Position numbers and translations under genes: made by a program. Positions 1-8,456 of a DNA stretch of 64,000 nt are shown here, piece after piece. Location: positions 62,001-126,000 of the forward strand of contig NZ_STGF01000003.1 of NCBI RefSeq assembly GCF_005222705.1. The letters are read 5' to 3'. The stretch comes from Paenibacillus sp. SY21-1 (GTDB lineage Bacteria; Bacillota; Bacilli; Paenibacillales; Paenibacillaceae). The notes under the pieces are model-generated. The model made no database searches. It was not told the origin of the DNA and saw nothing but the letters and a program-made list of their open reading frames with translations. Numbering within the stretch: position 1 is the stretch's first letter; every line of letters starts with the position of its first letter.

Positions 1-420
1 ATTGCGGGCTACCATCAGATAAAAGTCCGTTCTCGCCTCCGGGTTGCGCGAGAACATGTCGATCGCTTTGCCGATGCCTTCGCGGGCAACCTCCTCGCTT
101 ACGATCAGCACGCGAATGTGCGCGGAATAGATTTTGCGCGGACTTGTTTCGGTCAGCTTGCGAAAAGCCTCGAATATCGTTGGCGCCTCCGCGTGATAGA
201 TTGTAACCGGCGCATTGCCGCTGCGGCTGCCGCGCGACGAAACCTCGCCGGGAATAACGATTTGTACGGCGACGCGAAAATTTTTGCCTACCTTATCGAC
301 GGCCGTCCCCAATTGAATGCCCAGCTCATCGAGCTCGCGGCGGTTCCAGCAGCCTGACGACGCCAGGGCGAGCAGCAGCAGCGCAAGTGCCGTCGCCATG
401 ATCCGGTTGAACCTGGCCAT
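1..420 (-). CDS. gerAC: Ger(x)C-family spore germination lipoprotein, C-terminus outside the window
   Basis: Only the first 140 residues are present; the gene runs off the left edge. The N-terminus is a lipoprotein signal with the lipobox SSGC (lipidated Cys24), followed by WNRRELDELG, which is the hallmark start of mature GerAC-family proteins. Such proteins form the outer-leaflet C subunit of a germinant receptor in the spore inner membrane. The ATG is preceded by GATGGAGG, and the gene begins 12 bases after the stop of gerAA, so the two are co-transcribed. The B subunit is not in the window and may follow beyond the edge. Confidence 0.9.
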   Translation of the reverse strand, partial: MARFNRIMATALALLLLALASSGCWNRRELDELGIQLGTAVDKVGKNFRVAVQIVIPGEVSSRGSRSGNAPVTIYHAEAPTIFEAFRKLTETSPRKIYSAHIRVLIVSEEVAREGIGKAIDMFSRNPEARTDFYLMVARN

Positions 421-432
421 GCCTCCATCACC

Positions 433-1941
433 TCATTTTTTGGTATCCGGAGCAGGCTTTTGACGAATGAGATTACGCTTGCCGGTAGCCCGCGGACGTT
501 TAATCATTTTTTTCCAGGAGAAACGGAATAAGGTGTCCTTCTGATTTTCCCAATAAAACGGAGCAAACGACTGCATATACGGAATGCCAAAGGAGCTGAG
601 CGTATTCAGATGCAGCACCAGCAGAATAATGCCGAGCAGGATGCCAAGCAAGCCAAACGATGCGGCGAGACCCATCAGGCCGAAGCGCAGCATGCGAACC
701 GAAATCGACATATTGCTGGCGGGAATGACGAAGCTCGATATGGCCGTAATAGACACGATAATAACCATCGCCGCCGATACGATGCCCGCATCCACCGCTG
801 CCTGCCCGATTACGAGCGTACCGACGATCGATACGGCCTGTCCCACTGTCTTGGGCATTCTCACGCCGGCCTCGCGCAGAATCTCGAACGTAATTTCCAT
901 CAGCAGCGCCTCGATAAACGCTGGAAACGGGACGCCCTCGCGCTGTGCGGCCAAATTAATCAACAGCCCCGTAGGGAGCATTTCCTGATGAAACGTAGTA
1001 ATCGCAATGTATACGGATGGCGCCAGCATCGTGATCAGAAAAGAGACATAGCGCAGAAGCCTGAGCAGGGTACTGATATCGGAGCGTTGGTAATAGTCCT
1101 CGGACGATTGAAAAAACTGCACGAACAACGCCGGCACAAGCAGTACAAACGGCGTCCCGTCCACCAGAATCGCCACCCTGCCCTCCAGCAAGGCGGCGGC
1201 AACCGCATCCGGCCGCTCCGTATTGTAGACGGTCGGGAATGGAGAATATTTCTCCTCCTGAATGAATTCTTCAATATAGCCGCTTTCGAGAATGCCGTCG
1301 ATGTCGATCTCATCCAGCTTCCTCAGCACCTCGTCCACGATGGCCTGATCGGCAATGTTGTTCAAATACATGACGGCCACATTCGTTTGCGTGACCGTAC
1401 CAATCTGCCTGCCTACGTACCATAGCTGCGGATCTTTGATTTTGCGGCGGATCAGCGCCGTGTTCGTGCGGATATTCTCGGTGAACGCCTCCATCGGGCC
1501 GCGCACGACCACCTGCGAGTTAGGCTCGCTGACCCCGCGCTCCTTCCAGCCTTCTGCGCTGATGGTCAGAGCGCTCCGGCAATCCTCCAGCAGCAGCGCC
1601 GCCTCGCCGGACAGAATCCGGTTCATCAGCGCTTCAAAATCCCGGACGCGGGATACCTCGCCGAGCGCAAGCACCGAGTCCATCATGTAGACAAGCCGTT
1701 CCTCCTCGTTCGCAAGCTGAACGCCGGGCCCGGGCTGCCGTACCGAAACAAGGAAATCCACGATAATATGGTGAATGCTTTGAGAATCGGTCAGCCCGTC
1801 GATATAGACGAGCACTCCATCCCAGCCTTGCCAGCCTTTCATCGTTTTGATGACCAGATCGGGACTGTTGCCAAGCTTTTTTTTGATTATATCCAGATTC
1901 GATTGCATTGCTTGGCCGAGCGGCTCTTTGTGGGCGTTCAT
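433..1941 (-). CDS. gerAA: GerA-family spore germination receptor subunit A
   Basis: A 502-residue GerAA/KA-type protein: a soluble N-terminal domain (about residues 1-260) followed by several hydrophobic segments in the C-terminal half. The A subunit is a core part of the nutrient germinant receptor in the spore inner membrane. The reading frame is open to a TTG at 1995, but the first good ribosome binding site (GGGAGGCGGG) lies just upstream of the ATG at 1941, with a TTG two codons earlier also possible. The shorter start gives the usual family length. It is followed directly by gerAC. The ligand cannot be read from sequence. Confidence 0.92.
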   Translation of the reverse strand: MNAHKEPLGQAMQSNLDIIKKKLGNSPDLVIKTMKGWQGWDGVLVYIDGLTDSQSIHHIIVDFLVSVRQPGPGVQLANEEERLVYMMDSVLALGEVSRVRDFEALMNRILSGEAALLLEDCRSALTISAEGWKERGVSEPNSQVVVRGPMEAFTENIRTNTALIRRKIKDPQLWYVGRQIGTVTQTNVAVMYLNNIADQAIVDEVLRKLDEIDIDGILESGYIEEFIQEEKYSPFPTVYNTERPDAVAAALLEGRVAILVDGTPFVLLVPALFVQFFQSSEDYYQRSDISTLLRLLRYVSFLITMLAPSVYIAITTFHQEMLPTGLLINLAAQREGVPFPAFIEALLMEITFEILREAGVRMPKTVGQAVSIVGTLVIGQAAVDAGIVSAAMVIIVSITAISSFVIPASNMSISVRMLRFGLMGLAASFGLLGILLGIILLVLHLNTLSSFGIPYMQSFAPFYWENQKDTLFRFSWKKMIKRPRATGKRNLIRQKPAPDTKK

Positions 1942-2044
1942 GAACAATCCCGCCTCCCTCAGACTTCCATAATGATGTAGGTTGTCCAAAAGCAAGCAGG
2001 CTATGCGGTATTTTGTGGGGCTTCGTATAAAGAGGGGACGCGCT

Positions 2045-2866
2045 TCAGCCCTTTAAAGCTCCGGCCAAAGCGCCCGATATGAAGTATTTCTGAAGAAAAA
2101 TGAACAACGCAATCATCGGCAGCGCCGTGATTACAACTCCGGTCAGCAGCATCGGATAATCCGTTACGTACTCTCCCCGGAATTGAAGCAGCGCCAGCGG
2201 AAGCGTAAGCTTGTCTTTGCCGCTCAGAAGCAGCATGGGGAACAAGAGGTCATTCCATACAATCACGAACAAAAAGGCTGCCGTAGCTGCAAAATATGGA
2301 GCGCTAAGCGGGACGGCCAGGCGCGCCATCAGCGTCCACTCGCTCGCGCCGTCCATTTCGCCGGCTTCGAATATTTCACGCGGCAGCGTCTTCATGAAGC
2401 CCGCAAGCATGAACACGGATAGCGGAAGCAGCATCGCGGCTGTCACAAGCGCTAGCGCGGACAGAGAGTTGCCCAGGCCCAGCTTTTGCACAAAGCTGTA
2501 GATCGGAATCATATTGACCTGCGCCGGCACCATAAGTCCAACAGCGAACAAGCCCGTAAGGGCCGTGCCAAGCCGTTTTCCCGAACGAAAAATGCCGTAA
2601 GCGATACATCCGGCAAGCAGCAGCTCAAGCGCTACAGTCGACAGCGTAACCGAAACGCTGTTGCCGAAGTAGCGCCACATGGGCTGCCCGGAAAATAGCG
2701 TTCTGTAATTATGAAGCGACCACGCTTCCGGCAAGCCGAGCGGATCGGCGAAAAATTGCGGCGTAGTTTTGAACGAGGTAAACGCAACGATTAGCAGCGG
2801 CCCCGCAATGATGACGGCAAATAGCGCAAGCGACAGCCTGCCTGCCCATTTTAGCAACATGTTCAT
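2045..2866 (-). CDS. Carbohydrate-type (CUT1) ABC transporter permease, MalG-like
   Basis: A 273-residue inner-membrane permease with six predicted transmembrane segments and the cytoplasmic EAA loop (FEAGEMDGASEWTLMARLAV, about residues 170-190) that contacts the ATPase. It is the last gene of a four-gene operon: SsuD-like monooxygenase, binding lipoprotein, MalF-like permease and this gene, 15 bases after the previous stop. AGGTGA touches the first ATG, so the ATG two codons later (2860) may be the true start. No ATPase gene is present; in Bacillota such systems usually borrow a shared MsmX-type ATPase. Confidence 0.92.
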   Translation of the reverse strand: MNMLLKWAGRLSLALFAVIIAGPLLIVAFTSFKTTPQFFADPLGLPEAWSLHNYRTLFSGQPMWRYFGNSVSVTLSTVALELLLAGCIAYGIFRSGKRLGTALTGLFAVGLMVPAQVNMIPIYSFVQKLGLGNSLSALALVTAAMLLPLSVFMLAGFMKTLPREIFEAGEMDGASEWTLMARLAVPLSAPYFAATAAFLFVIVWNDLLFPMLLLSGKDKLTLPLALLQFRGEYVTDYPMLLTGVVITALPMIALFIFLQKYFISGALAGALKG

Positions 2867-2881
2867 TCACCTGCCTGAGAG

Positions 2882-3754
2882 CTAGTAGGATACGCGGTCC
2901 GTCCGCAGCAACCGGAATTGCACGAACGTGATCAACGAAATGATGACAAGGAAGTAGACGGAAGCCGCAGCCGCCTTGCCGAAGGTATAATTCGTAAACG
3001 CCGAGCTGTAAATGTAGGTGGACAAAATTTCGGTCGAATAGACCGGCCCTCCGCCCGTCATCGTAAAGACCAGATCAAACGCCTTGAACGACTGAATCGT
3101 AGTGAACGATACGACTAGCGCTGCCGCTGGTGCAAGCAGCGGCCAAATGACGCGAATGAACAGCTTGAAGCGGTTTGCCCCGTCTAATCGCGCCGATTCC
3201 ACAAGCTCTTGCGGGATCGCCTGCAAGCCTGCAACGAACAGAATGATCATTTGTCCGATATGCGCCCAGGCCTGAACGGCGGCGATCGAGAAGATAGCCA
3301 AGCTCTTGTCGCCGAGCCAGTTATGCGTCCAGGAGGAGAGCCCCGCGGCTTCGAGCAGTCCGTTGAGCAGTCCAAGCGACGGATCGTAGACGAACGACCA
3401 CATAAATCCGACCGATACCGAAGACAGGATGGTTGGAACAAAGTACAGCGCCCTCAGCATAATATTCAGCCTGGTCTGCTTCGTCAGCTGCAAGGCCAGG
3501 AATAGCGATACGACCGTCTGCAGCACAACGACCGCCGCCATAAACTTGAAATTGTTGCCCAATGCTTTGCGAAAAATAATATCCTCGGCTGTCGCCGAAT
3601 AATTGTCCAGCCGAGCAAAGCTGTAGGACGGCGACAAGCCGTCCCAGTTCGTGAAGGAGTAATAGAAACCCGATAAGGTGGGGTACATAAAAAAGACAAG
3701 ATACAGCAGAATGCCCGGTACAAAAAAGGGAAGAAGACGCCACTGCCTGTTCAT
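2882..3754 (-). CDS. Carbohydrate-type (CUT1) ABC transporter permease, MalF-like
   Basis: A 290-residue permease with an N-terminal membrane segment, a BPD_transp_1 region and the EAA loop LVESARLDGANRFKLFIRVI near residue 190. It should pair with the downstream MalG-like subunit to form the membrane channel. It starts only three bases after the stop of the binding lipoprotein gene, so its ribosome binding site lies inside that gene's end and translation is probably coupled. The transporter family says sugar or sugar-like solute; the neighbouring monooxygenase suggests the solute may be sulfonated (inference). Confidence 0.92.
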   Translation of the reverse strand: MNRQWRLLPFFVPGILLYLVFFMYPTLSGFYYSFTNWDGLSPSYSFARLDNYSATAEDIIFRKALGNNFKFMAAVVVLQTVVSLFLALQLTKQTRLNIMLRALYFVPTILSSVSVGFMWSFVYDPSLGLLNGLLEAAGLSSWTHNWLGDKSLAIFSIAAVQAWAHIGQMIILFVAGLQAIPQELVESARLDGANRFKLFIRVIWPLLAPAAALVVSFTTIQSFKAFDLVFTMTGGGPVYSTEILSTYIYSSAFTNYTFGKAAAASVYFLVIISLITFVQFRLLRTDRVSY

Positions 3755-3757
3755 CGT

Positions 3758-5062
3758 TTATTTCCCGATCTGCTGATCTACGATAGCCTGGGCATCAGCT
3801 GCGGCCTTGGCCGGCTCCGTGCCGCCGAGCACCGCCTGAATGGAGCTTACGACCGCCTTCTGCACTTCGGCATTGCTAATGAGAAAACGCGGCTGGAAGC
3901 GAGTTTTCTTCTCTGTCCACTCTGCTACGGCCTTCAGCTCTTCGCTGGTATATTCGACATCCTTGATCGTCACATTCTGTCCCGTGCCATTCGCATATTC
4001 GCCCGCAATCCCGCTTCTGCTCAGAAACTCGATCAGCTTCTTTGCTTCCTCCGGATGCTTCGACTTGCTGTTCACCGCGAGCATGAACGTAGTCGTGTGA
4101 ATGCCTTCGAACACGGCCTGATCGGCGGGAACCGTTATCGGCGCAATCAGCCCTTGCACGAGCTCGGGATTATTTTTTTTGTTGCCTGCCAGCTGATAGG
4201 AGCCTGTCGCCAGCATCGCCGCTTTGCCTTGCGTGAACAGCGCGCCTGCGGCATCGCTTTTGGTGCCGAGCGAATCCTTCTGGAAATATTCGTTGTCGTT
4301 CAGCTCTTTGAATTGCGCAAGCGTCTTGACCCACCATTCGTCGGTCAGCTTCGCTTCACCCGCCTCTAGCTTTGCAAAAATGTCCTCATCCGGCGCATTG
4401 TTCATCACCATCGGGTTCATAAACTGGCCCGGACCGATATCCGCCCCCGGAAAGGCAATCGGAATAATGCCCGCTTGCTTCAGCTTTTCGGCGGCAGCCA
4501 GAAATCCCTCCCAGTCCTGCGGAATGTCGATGCCATGCTCCTCGAACAAATTGACATTATAGATAGGAATGTTGTAGACAAGCTGATAAGGGAGCGCCAA
4601 TTGCTTGCCGTCCTTCTGGCCCGCCGTAATAAGCCCAGGCACAAAATTGGAGACAAATGCTTCGTTCGTCAAATCGCTGAACAAGCCTGCTTTGGCGATT
4701 GCCTCGAACTGAGCGCCCGGGAACGAAGCGAATACGTCGCCTGTCGAGCCATCTAGCAGCTTGGCTTGCGCGCTTGACTGGTATTGATCGGACGGGAACA
4801 CTTGCGTCTCCACTTTAATCGCAGGATATTCCGCCTCGAACTTGGCAAGCAGCGAATCCAGCACGGCGGCATCCTCGCCGCGCCAATGAATAAAGCTAAG
4901 CTTCACCTGCTTGTCGCCGCCGCTTGCGCCGTTTTCTCCGCCCGTATTCGTTCCCGCAGCAGGCGTTGCGCTGCCGTTGCCGGAGCCGCAAGCGGATAGC
5001 AGCGCCGTCGCGACGATCATAGTGCCTATAGCCAATCTCTTACTCCGTTTAAACCATTTCAT
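3758..5062 (-). CDS. Extracellular solute-binding lipoprotein of a CUT1 ABC transporter
   Basis: A 434-residue family 1 solute-binding protein. It has a lysine/arginine-rich start, a hydrophobic core and the lipobox LLSAC (Cys25), then a low-complexity linker rich in Gly/Asn/Ser, typical of surface-tethered binding proteins in Gram-positives. The ribosome binding site GGAGGGG precedes the ATG. It lies 16 bases after the SsuD-like gene and 3 bases before the MalF-like gene, in one operon. It captures the substrate and hands it to the two permeases. The ligand is unknown. Confidence 0.92.
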   Translation of the reverse strand: MKWFKRSKRLAIGTMIVATALLSACGSGNGSATPAAGTNTGGENGASGGDKQVKLSFIHWRGEDAAVLDSLLAKFEAEYPAIKVETQVFPSDQYQSSAQAKLLDGSTGDVFASFPGAQFEAIAKAGLFSDLTNEAFVSNFVPGLITAGQKDGKQLALPYQLVYNIPIYNVNLFEEHGIDIPQDWEGFLAAAEKLKQAGIIPIAFPGADIGPGQFMNPMVMNNAPDEDIFAKLEAGEAKLTDEWWVKTLAQFKELNDNEYFQKDSLGTKSDAAGALFTQGKAAMLATGSYQLAGNKKNNPELVQGLIAPITVPADQAVFEGIHTTTFMLAVNSKSKHPEEAKKLIEFLSRSGIAGEYANGTGQNVTIKDVEYTSEELKAVAEWTEKKTRFQPRFLISNAEVQKAVVSSIQAVLGGTEPAKAAADAQAIVDQQIGK

Positions 5063-5078
5063 AGAAACCCCTCCGTAT

Positions 5079-6215
5079 TTAGGTTTGTGTATTCTCTTTC
5101 TCGGCCAGCTTTTGCTTGACCAGCGGCAGCAGCAGCTTGCCCGAGCGTTTCGCTTCTTCCAGATGCGGATAACCCGACAGAATAAAGGATGTCACCCCGG
5201 CATCCACAAACTCCACAATGCGGTCCGACACTTGCTCCGGCGTACCGACAAAAGCAACCGCTCCGCCGCCGCGCACAGCCGACAGGCCCGACCAGAGATT
5301 GGGACCGATCCTATAATCATTGTCCTTGGAGGCAGAGAACAGCTCCATCTGCCTCTTCTGATTCGTAGCGTCTGTCTTGCTGTGGAGCTTTTCGCGCGCG
5401 TCCAGCAAGTCCGGCTCAACATGGCGCAATATTTCATGCGCAGCGGCCCATGCCTCCTCCTCCGTGTCGCGAACGACTAACTGAGCCCGAATGCCATAAC
5501 GAAGCGACCTGGACATATTGCGAGCGTCTCTGAGCTCGGCCAAATAGCCCTCCATCTCGGCAATCTGCTCCTTAATCCAGCCGATTGGCTCCGTCCACAT
5601 CAAGTATACGTCCGCCGTTTCGGCCGCCGTCCGCTTGCCTGCCTCGGAGCTTCCGCCGAAATACAGCGGCGGATGCGGCTTCTGTACTGGCGCAGGACGA
5701 CTCGCCCCGCCTTCCACCTCGTAATGGCTGCCCGCATAATGGAAATTCGCCCCATGCTGATCCGGCTGCTGCCATACGCCCTTCACAACTTCCAGAAATT
5801 CTTTCGTTCGCCCGTAACGCTCATCGTGGCTTCCATGCAGCGGATCTCCGCTTGCCTTGAGATCGGCAGGATAATGTCCCGTCACAATATTGACCAGCGC
5901 CCGTCCGCCGGACATCCGGTCCAGCGTCGCGGCCATTCGGGCGGCAAGCACCGGCGTAATAAGACCGGGGCGCATCGCAACCAGCGGCTTCAGCTTGGTC
6001 GTTGCCGCGGCAACCCATGAGCCCACAATCCAGCCGTCCCAGCATTCTCCTCCTGCCGGAATGAGGGCAAATTCATAGCCCGCCTCCTCCGCTGCCTGCG
6101 CAACCTCGACAAAATAAGCTTGCGACGGCTCACGCTCCGGCTTCACGCCGATATATCGACCGTCCCCGTTTGTCGGTATAAACCAGCCGAATTCCACTTT
6201 CGTTTGACCACTCAT
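5079..6215 (-). CDS. SsuD-like FMNH2-dependent alkanesulfonate monooxygenase (LLM class)
   Basis: A 378-residue luciferase-like monooxygenase that aligns end to end with alkanesulfonate monooxygenase SsuD, which uses reduced FMN and oxygen to release sulfite from a sulfonate. By comparison with E. coli SsuD from memory, the active-site Cys54, Arg226, Arg297 and Tyr331 appear here as Cys58, Arg243, Arg315 and Tyr349, but His228 is replaced by Gln245 (codon at 5481-5483). AAAGGGGA precedes the ATG at 6215; the frame is open upstream to 6269 without a good site. First gene of an operon with a sugar-type ABC transporter, which is unusual for SsuD. No flavin reductase gene is adjacent. Confidence 0.88.
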   Translation of the reverse strand: MSGQTKVEFGWFIPTNGDGRYIGVKPEREPSQAYFVEVAQAAEEAGYEFALIPAGGECWDGWIVGSWVAAATTKLKPLVAMRPGLITPVLAARMAATLDRMSGGRALVNIVTGHYPADLKASGDPLHGSHDERYGRTKEFLEVVKGVWQQPDQHGANFHYAGSHYEVEGGASRPAPVQKPHPPLYFGGSSEAGKRTAAETADVYLMWTEPIGWIKEQIAEMEGYLAELRDARNMSRSLRYGIRAQLVVRDTEEEAWAAAHEILRHVEPDLLDAREKLHSKTDATNQKRQMELFSASKDNDYRIGPNLWSGLSAVRGGGAVAFVGTPEQVSDRIVEFVDAGVTSFILSGYPHLEEAKRSGKLLLPLVKQKLAEKENTQT

Positions 6216-6485
6216 GCTAACAATCCCCTTTGCGCTTAAATAAAGAAACAGCAATAAAGGCATGGGCAAGCCACGCGATTATTGCTGTATCTCCAGTTGT
6301 CCGGTAGATAACCAACAAAATTAATCGGATTAATATGCTAAAGAGATCATACCAGCCTCCGCATTTCATCGTCAATGTCAATTCAGCGCTTGATTCATTT
6401 GTCATTTTGTGTTCATATAAATACAAAAGAGCATTTATTTAAACGCTTCCACATAAACTTTATTGGCAAAAAGGGGAGAATCGCG

Positions 6486-7346
6486 TTGTTCAAAAATATG
6501 CGTGAGCATGATCATGAATGGCTGGAGATTCACTATTTCAGCCCGTCCGAATTTGAAAAATCCGGTCCCGCCTGGCCGATTCGCCTCGGGTCCAACATCG
6601 CCAAGCCCCACTACAGAATCGGGCCGATTATCGCTCCTTATTACTATCTGGTCATGGTGCTCGACGGGGCAGGCCTGTTTCATCAGGGAGGGAGAAGCTT
6701 CCCCCTGCGCAAAAACGATCTGTTCGGCCTCTTTCCGCAAGCGAGGCATGAATATGTTACGGACCCTGCCCAGCCGCTGCGCAAAGCTTTTTTTGCATTC
6801 GACGGCCCACAGGCAGGGCAGCTGCTTGAACGCGTCGGGCTGACGCCGGAAGTGCCGCACATTGCCGGCGGAGCGACAAGCGAGGGTGCCGCATGGATGG
6901 AACGATTTTTCAAGCAAGTGGAAGACGCCGCATTTCCTCATTCCGATTTGACGCGGCTTTCGGCTTTTTACCGCATATTTGACAGCCTGGCCCGGCGCGG
7001 ACAGGCGGAAGACGGCCAGCGCACAACGGGAGAGTGGCTTCAGAAAGGGAAGGATTATATGGATATCCATTATGCCGACGGCATTACCGTGGAAAGCGCG
7101 GCTGAGCATGCCGGAATGAGCCGAAGCTATTTTTCCAAACAATTCTCCAGAACGTTTGGTCTTCCTCCGATGCAGTATTTGCAGAGGCTGCGTATGGAGG
7201 AAGCTCGGCAGCTGCTTGGCGATCCCGATTATAGACTTGCGGAAATCGCTCAATCCGTCGGATATCCCGATATTTTCACCTTTTCCAAAGCGTTTAAAAA
7301 GCATTTCGGCCTCCCTCCCGCGCAGTTCCGAAAGCATCAGAGCTGA
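6486..7346 (+). CDS. AraC-family transcriptional regulator with N-terminal cupin-like domain
   Basis: A 286-residue regulator. Residues 1-165 form an AraC-type ligand-binding cupin-like fold; the last 100 residues carry two helix-turn-helix motifs (VESAAEHAGMSRSYFSKQF and LAEIAQSVGYPDIFTFSKAF). The start is taken as TTG at 6486 because AAAGGGGAG stands seven bases before it; the frame extends upstream without a site, and an ATG at 6498 is an alternative. It is divergent from the SsuD-like/ABC operon with about 270 bases between, so it probably controls that operon in response to its substrate (inference). Confidence 0.9.
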   Translation: MFKNMREHDHEWLEIHYFSPSEFEKSGPAWPIRLGSNIAKPHYRIGPIIAPYYYLVMVLDGAGLFHQGGRSFPLRKNDLFGLFPQARHEYVTDPAQPLRKAFFAFDGPQAGQLLERVGLTPEVPHIAGGATSEGAAWMERFFKQVEDAAFPHSDLTRLSAFYRIFDSLARRGQAEDGQRTTGEWLQKGKDYMDIHYADGITVESAAEHAGMSRSYFSKQFSRTFGLPPMQYLQRLRMEEARQLLGDPDYRLAEIAQSVGYPDIFTFSKAFKKHFGLPPAQFRKHQS

Positions 7347-7399
7347 GGCTTTATTTCTTCTACTCCTTGTTTCAAGCTTCGCTATTGCGGTTATTAATG

Positions 7400-7428
7400 T
7401 TGACAAGCAAAGATTTATTTGTAATAAT
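7400..7428 (+). promoter_or_regulatory. Promoter of dps (sigma-A type)
   Basis: A perfect -35 TTGACA (7400-7405), a 17-base spacer and a 5-of-6 -10 box AATAAT (7423-7428). The -10 lies inside the first PerR-like box, so repressor binding would block it. The transcript would carry a leader of roughly 110 bases before the dps ATG. Confidence 0.7.
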
Positions 7429-7433
7429 TATAA
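7419..7433 (+). promoter_or_regulatory. PerR-like box 1
   Basis: TTGTAATAATTATAA matches the Bacillus PerR consensus TTATAATNATTATAA at all specified positions but one (G for A at position 3). It overlaps the -10 element of the dps promoter, the expected place for a peroxide-released repressor. Confidence 0.75.
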
Positions 7434-7435
7434 AA

Positions 7436-7450
7436 AAGTAATTATTATAA
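7436..7450 (+). promoter_or_regulatory. PerR-like box 2
   Basis: AAGTAATTATTATAA, a weaker match (three mismatches, all in the first three bases), starts 17 bases after the start of box 1, in tandem with it and just downstream of the -10. The two boxes together suggest cooperative repression. Confidence 0.5.
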
Positions 7451-7542
7451 ATAATAAACAGACGGGAAGGGCATACTTTTACCGGTCTGTATGCTGCGTA
7501 ACGCGCACCTTACTATAAGCAGAGATGGAAAGGATGATTATT

Positions 7543-7992
7543 ATGTCAACCAAAACAGCCGAGAATGTACAAACCCACCTGAACCTTCAGGTTGCCAACT
7601 TTAATGTCCTCTATACGAAGCTGCATAATTATCACTGGTACGTAAAGGGGCCAAACTTTTTTACGCTCCATGAGAAGTTTCAAGAGCTGTACGAGGAAGT
7701 AACGCTGCAAATGGACGAGCTTGCAGAGCGGCTGTTGGCGCTGCAAGGCAAGCCCGTCGCTACTATGGCAGAGACTTTGTCGATCGCTACAGTCAAAGAA
7801 GCGACCGGCAAAGAAAATGCCGGCAATATGGTCGACCAGCTGATTAAGGACTTTACAGTCGTCATTCGCGAATTGAAGGAAGGCATGGAGGCTGCCGAGA
7901 AGGCGGAAGACGAGGGCACAGCCGATATGCTGCTAGGAATTAAAACGTCGCTGGAGAAGCATGTGTGGATGCTCCGCGCCTTCCAGGAATAA
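7543..7992 (+). CDS. dps: Dps/MrgA-family DNA-binding ferritin-like protein
   Basis: A 149-residue four-helix Dps protein, which stores iron as ferric mineral using peroxide and coats DNA under stress. Visible family signatures are [20 protein letters not shown] and the following LYEEV...DELAERLL helix, which supply the His, Asp and Glu ligands of the inter-subunit ferroxidase site. The ATG at 7543 has AAAGGATG at good spacing; an in-frame ATG six codons upstream lacks one. Two PerR-like boxes sit on its promoter, as for mrgA of B. subtilis. It is monocistronic, with hairpins and a terminator downstream. Confidence 0.92.
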   Translation: MSTKTAENVQTHLNLQVANFNVLYTKLHNYHWYVKGPNFFTLHEKFQELYEEVTLQMDELAERLLALQGKPVATMAETLSIATVKEATGKENAGNMVDQLIKDFTVVIRELKEGMEAAEKAEDEGTADMLLGIKTSLEKHVWMLRAFQE

Positions 7993-8077
7993 GCGCTGAA
8001 CCATCAGTGCACAAGGGGCCAGCCCCAAAGCAGCCGCTCACTATCGAAAGATGAGGCGTCTCGATAGAAACGCCGAA

Positions 8078-8120
8078 GGACCCCGTTACTCACTGAAAAG
8101 TGGAAATCGGGGTCCTTTTC
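8078..8120 (+). terminator. Rho-independent terminator downstream of dps
   Basis: GGACCCCG (8078-8085) pairs with CGGGGTCC (8108-8115), with an inner CACT-GAAA-AGTG hairpin, followed by TTTTCTT. The structure stands about 85 bases after the dps stop. The stem also reads in the other direction but lacks a T-run there. Confidence 0.75.
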
Positions 8121-8402
8121 TTGAGCAAGGGCTTGCCCAATGAGCCGCAGCCTTACTCGCCGTTCTTGTCCAATTCGTCCTCCTTGGCCGTCACCATAAT
8201 AAGCGGCAATCTTCAGCTCCCCGCATTCCGGTTGCATAGCTCCAGCCCGCTTACTCCCCCCGTACCAATTTCATCGCTTTCCTCATCCTTCCTGCCTCTT
8301 CCTTACCGCCCAAACGGCAGCTCCAGACTTGCCTTTGTTTTTAAGTAGCACCTGATCCTTCGCATCCATTATGCGCTGCAAGGCCAGATCATGCTCCTAT
8401 GC

Positions 8403-8445
8403 AAAAAAAAGCAGCCCGAAGCGGCTTACGGCCGCTTGGAACTGC
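8403..8445 (-). terminator. Rho-independent terminator of the FAH-family gene
   Basis: On the minus strand AAGCGGC-CGTAA-GCCGCTT sits inside an outer GCAG/CTGC pair and is followed by eight T residues. It lies just after the stop of the gene at 8457. Confidence 0.85.
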
Positions 8446-8456
8446 CTCTTTCTGGA

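Larger units (their letters stand above)
7993..8456. other. Intergenic stretch between dps and the FAH-family gene
   Basis: About 460 bases without a convincing gene. It holds a cluster of hairpins after dps (8041-8115), the terminator of dps and the terminator of the convergent FAH-family gene (8403-8445). Short open frames on both strands lack a ribosome binding site and recognisable sequence. I see nothing in 8121-8402. Confidence 0.6.

Noticed and set aside
8004..8237. 77-codon open frame on the minus strand after dps
   Set aside because: It runs through the terminator hairpins, has no ribosome binding site and resembles no protein I know.
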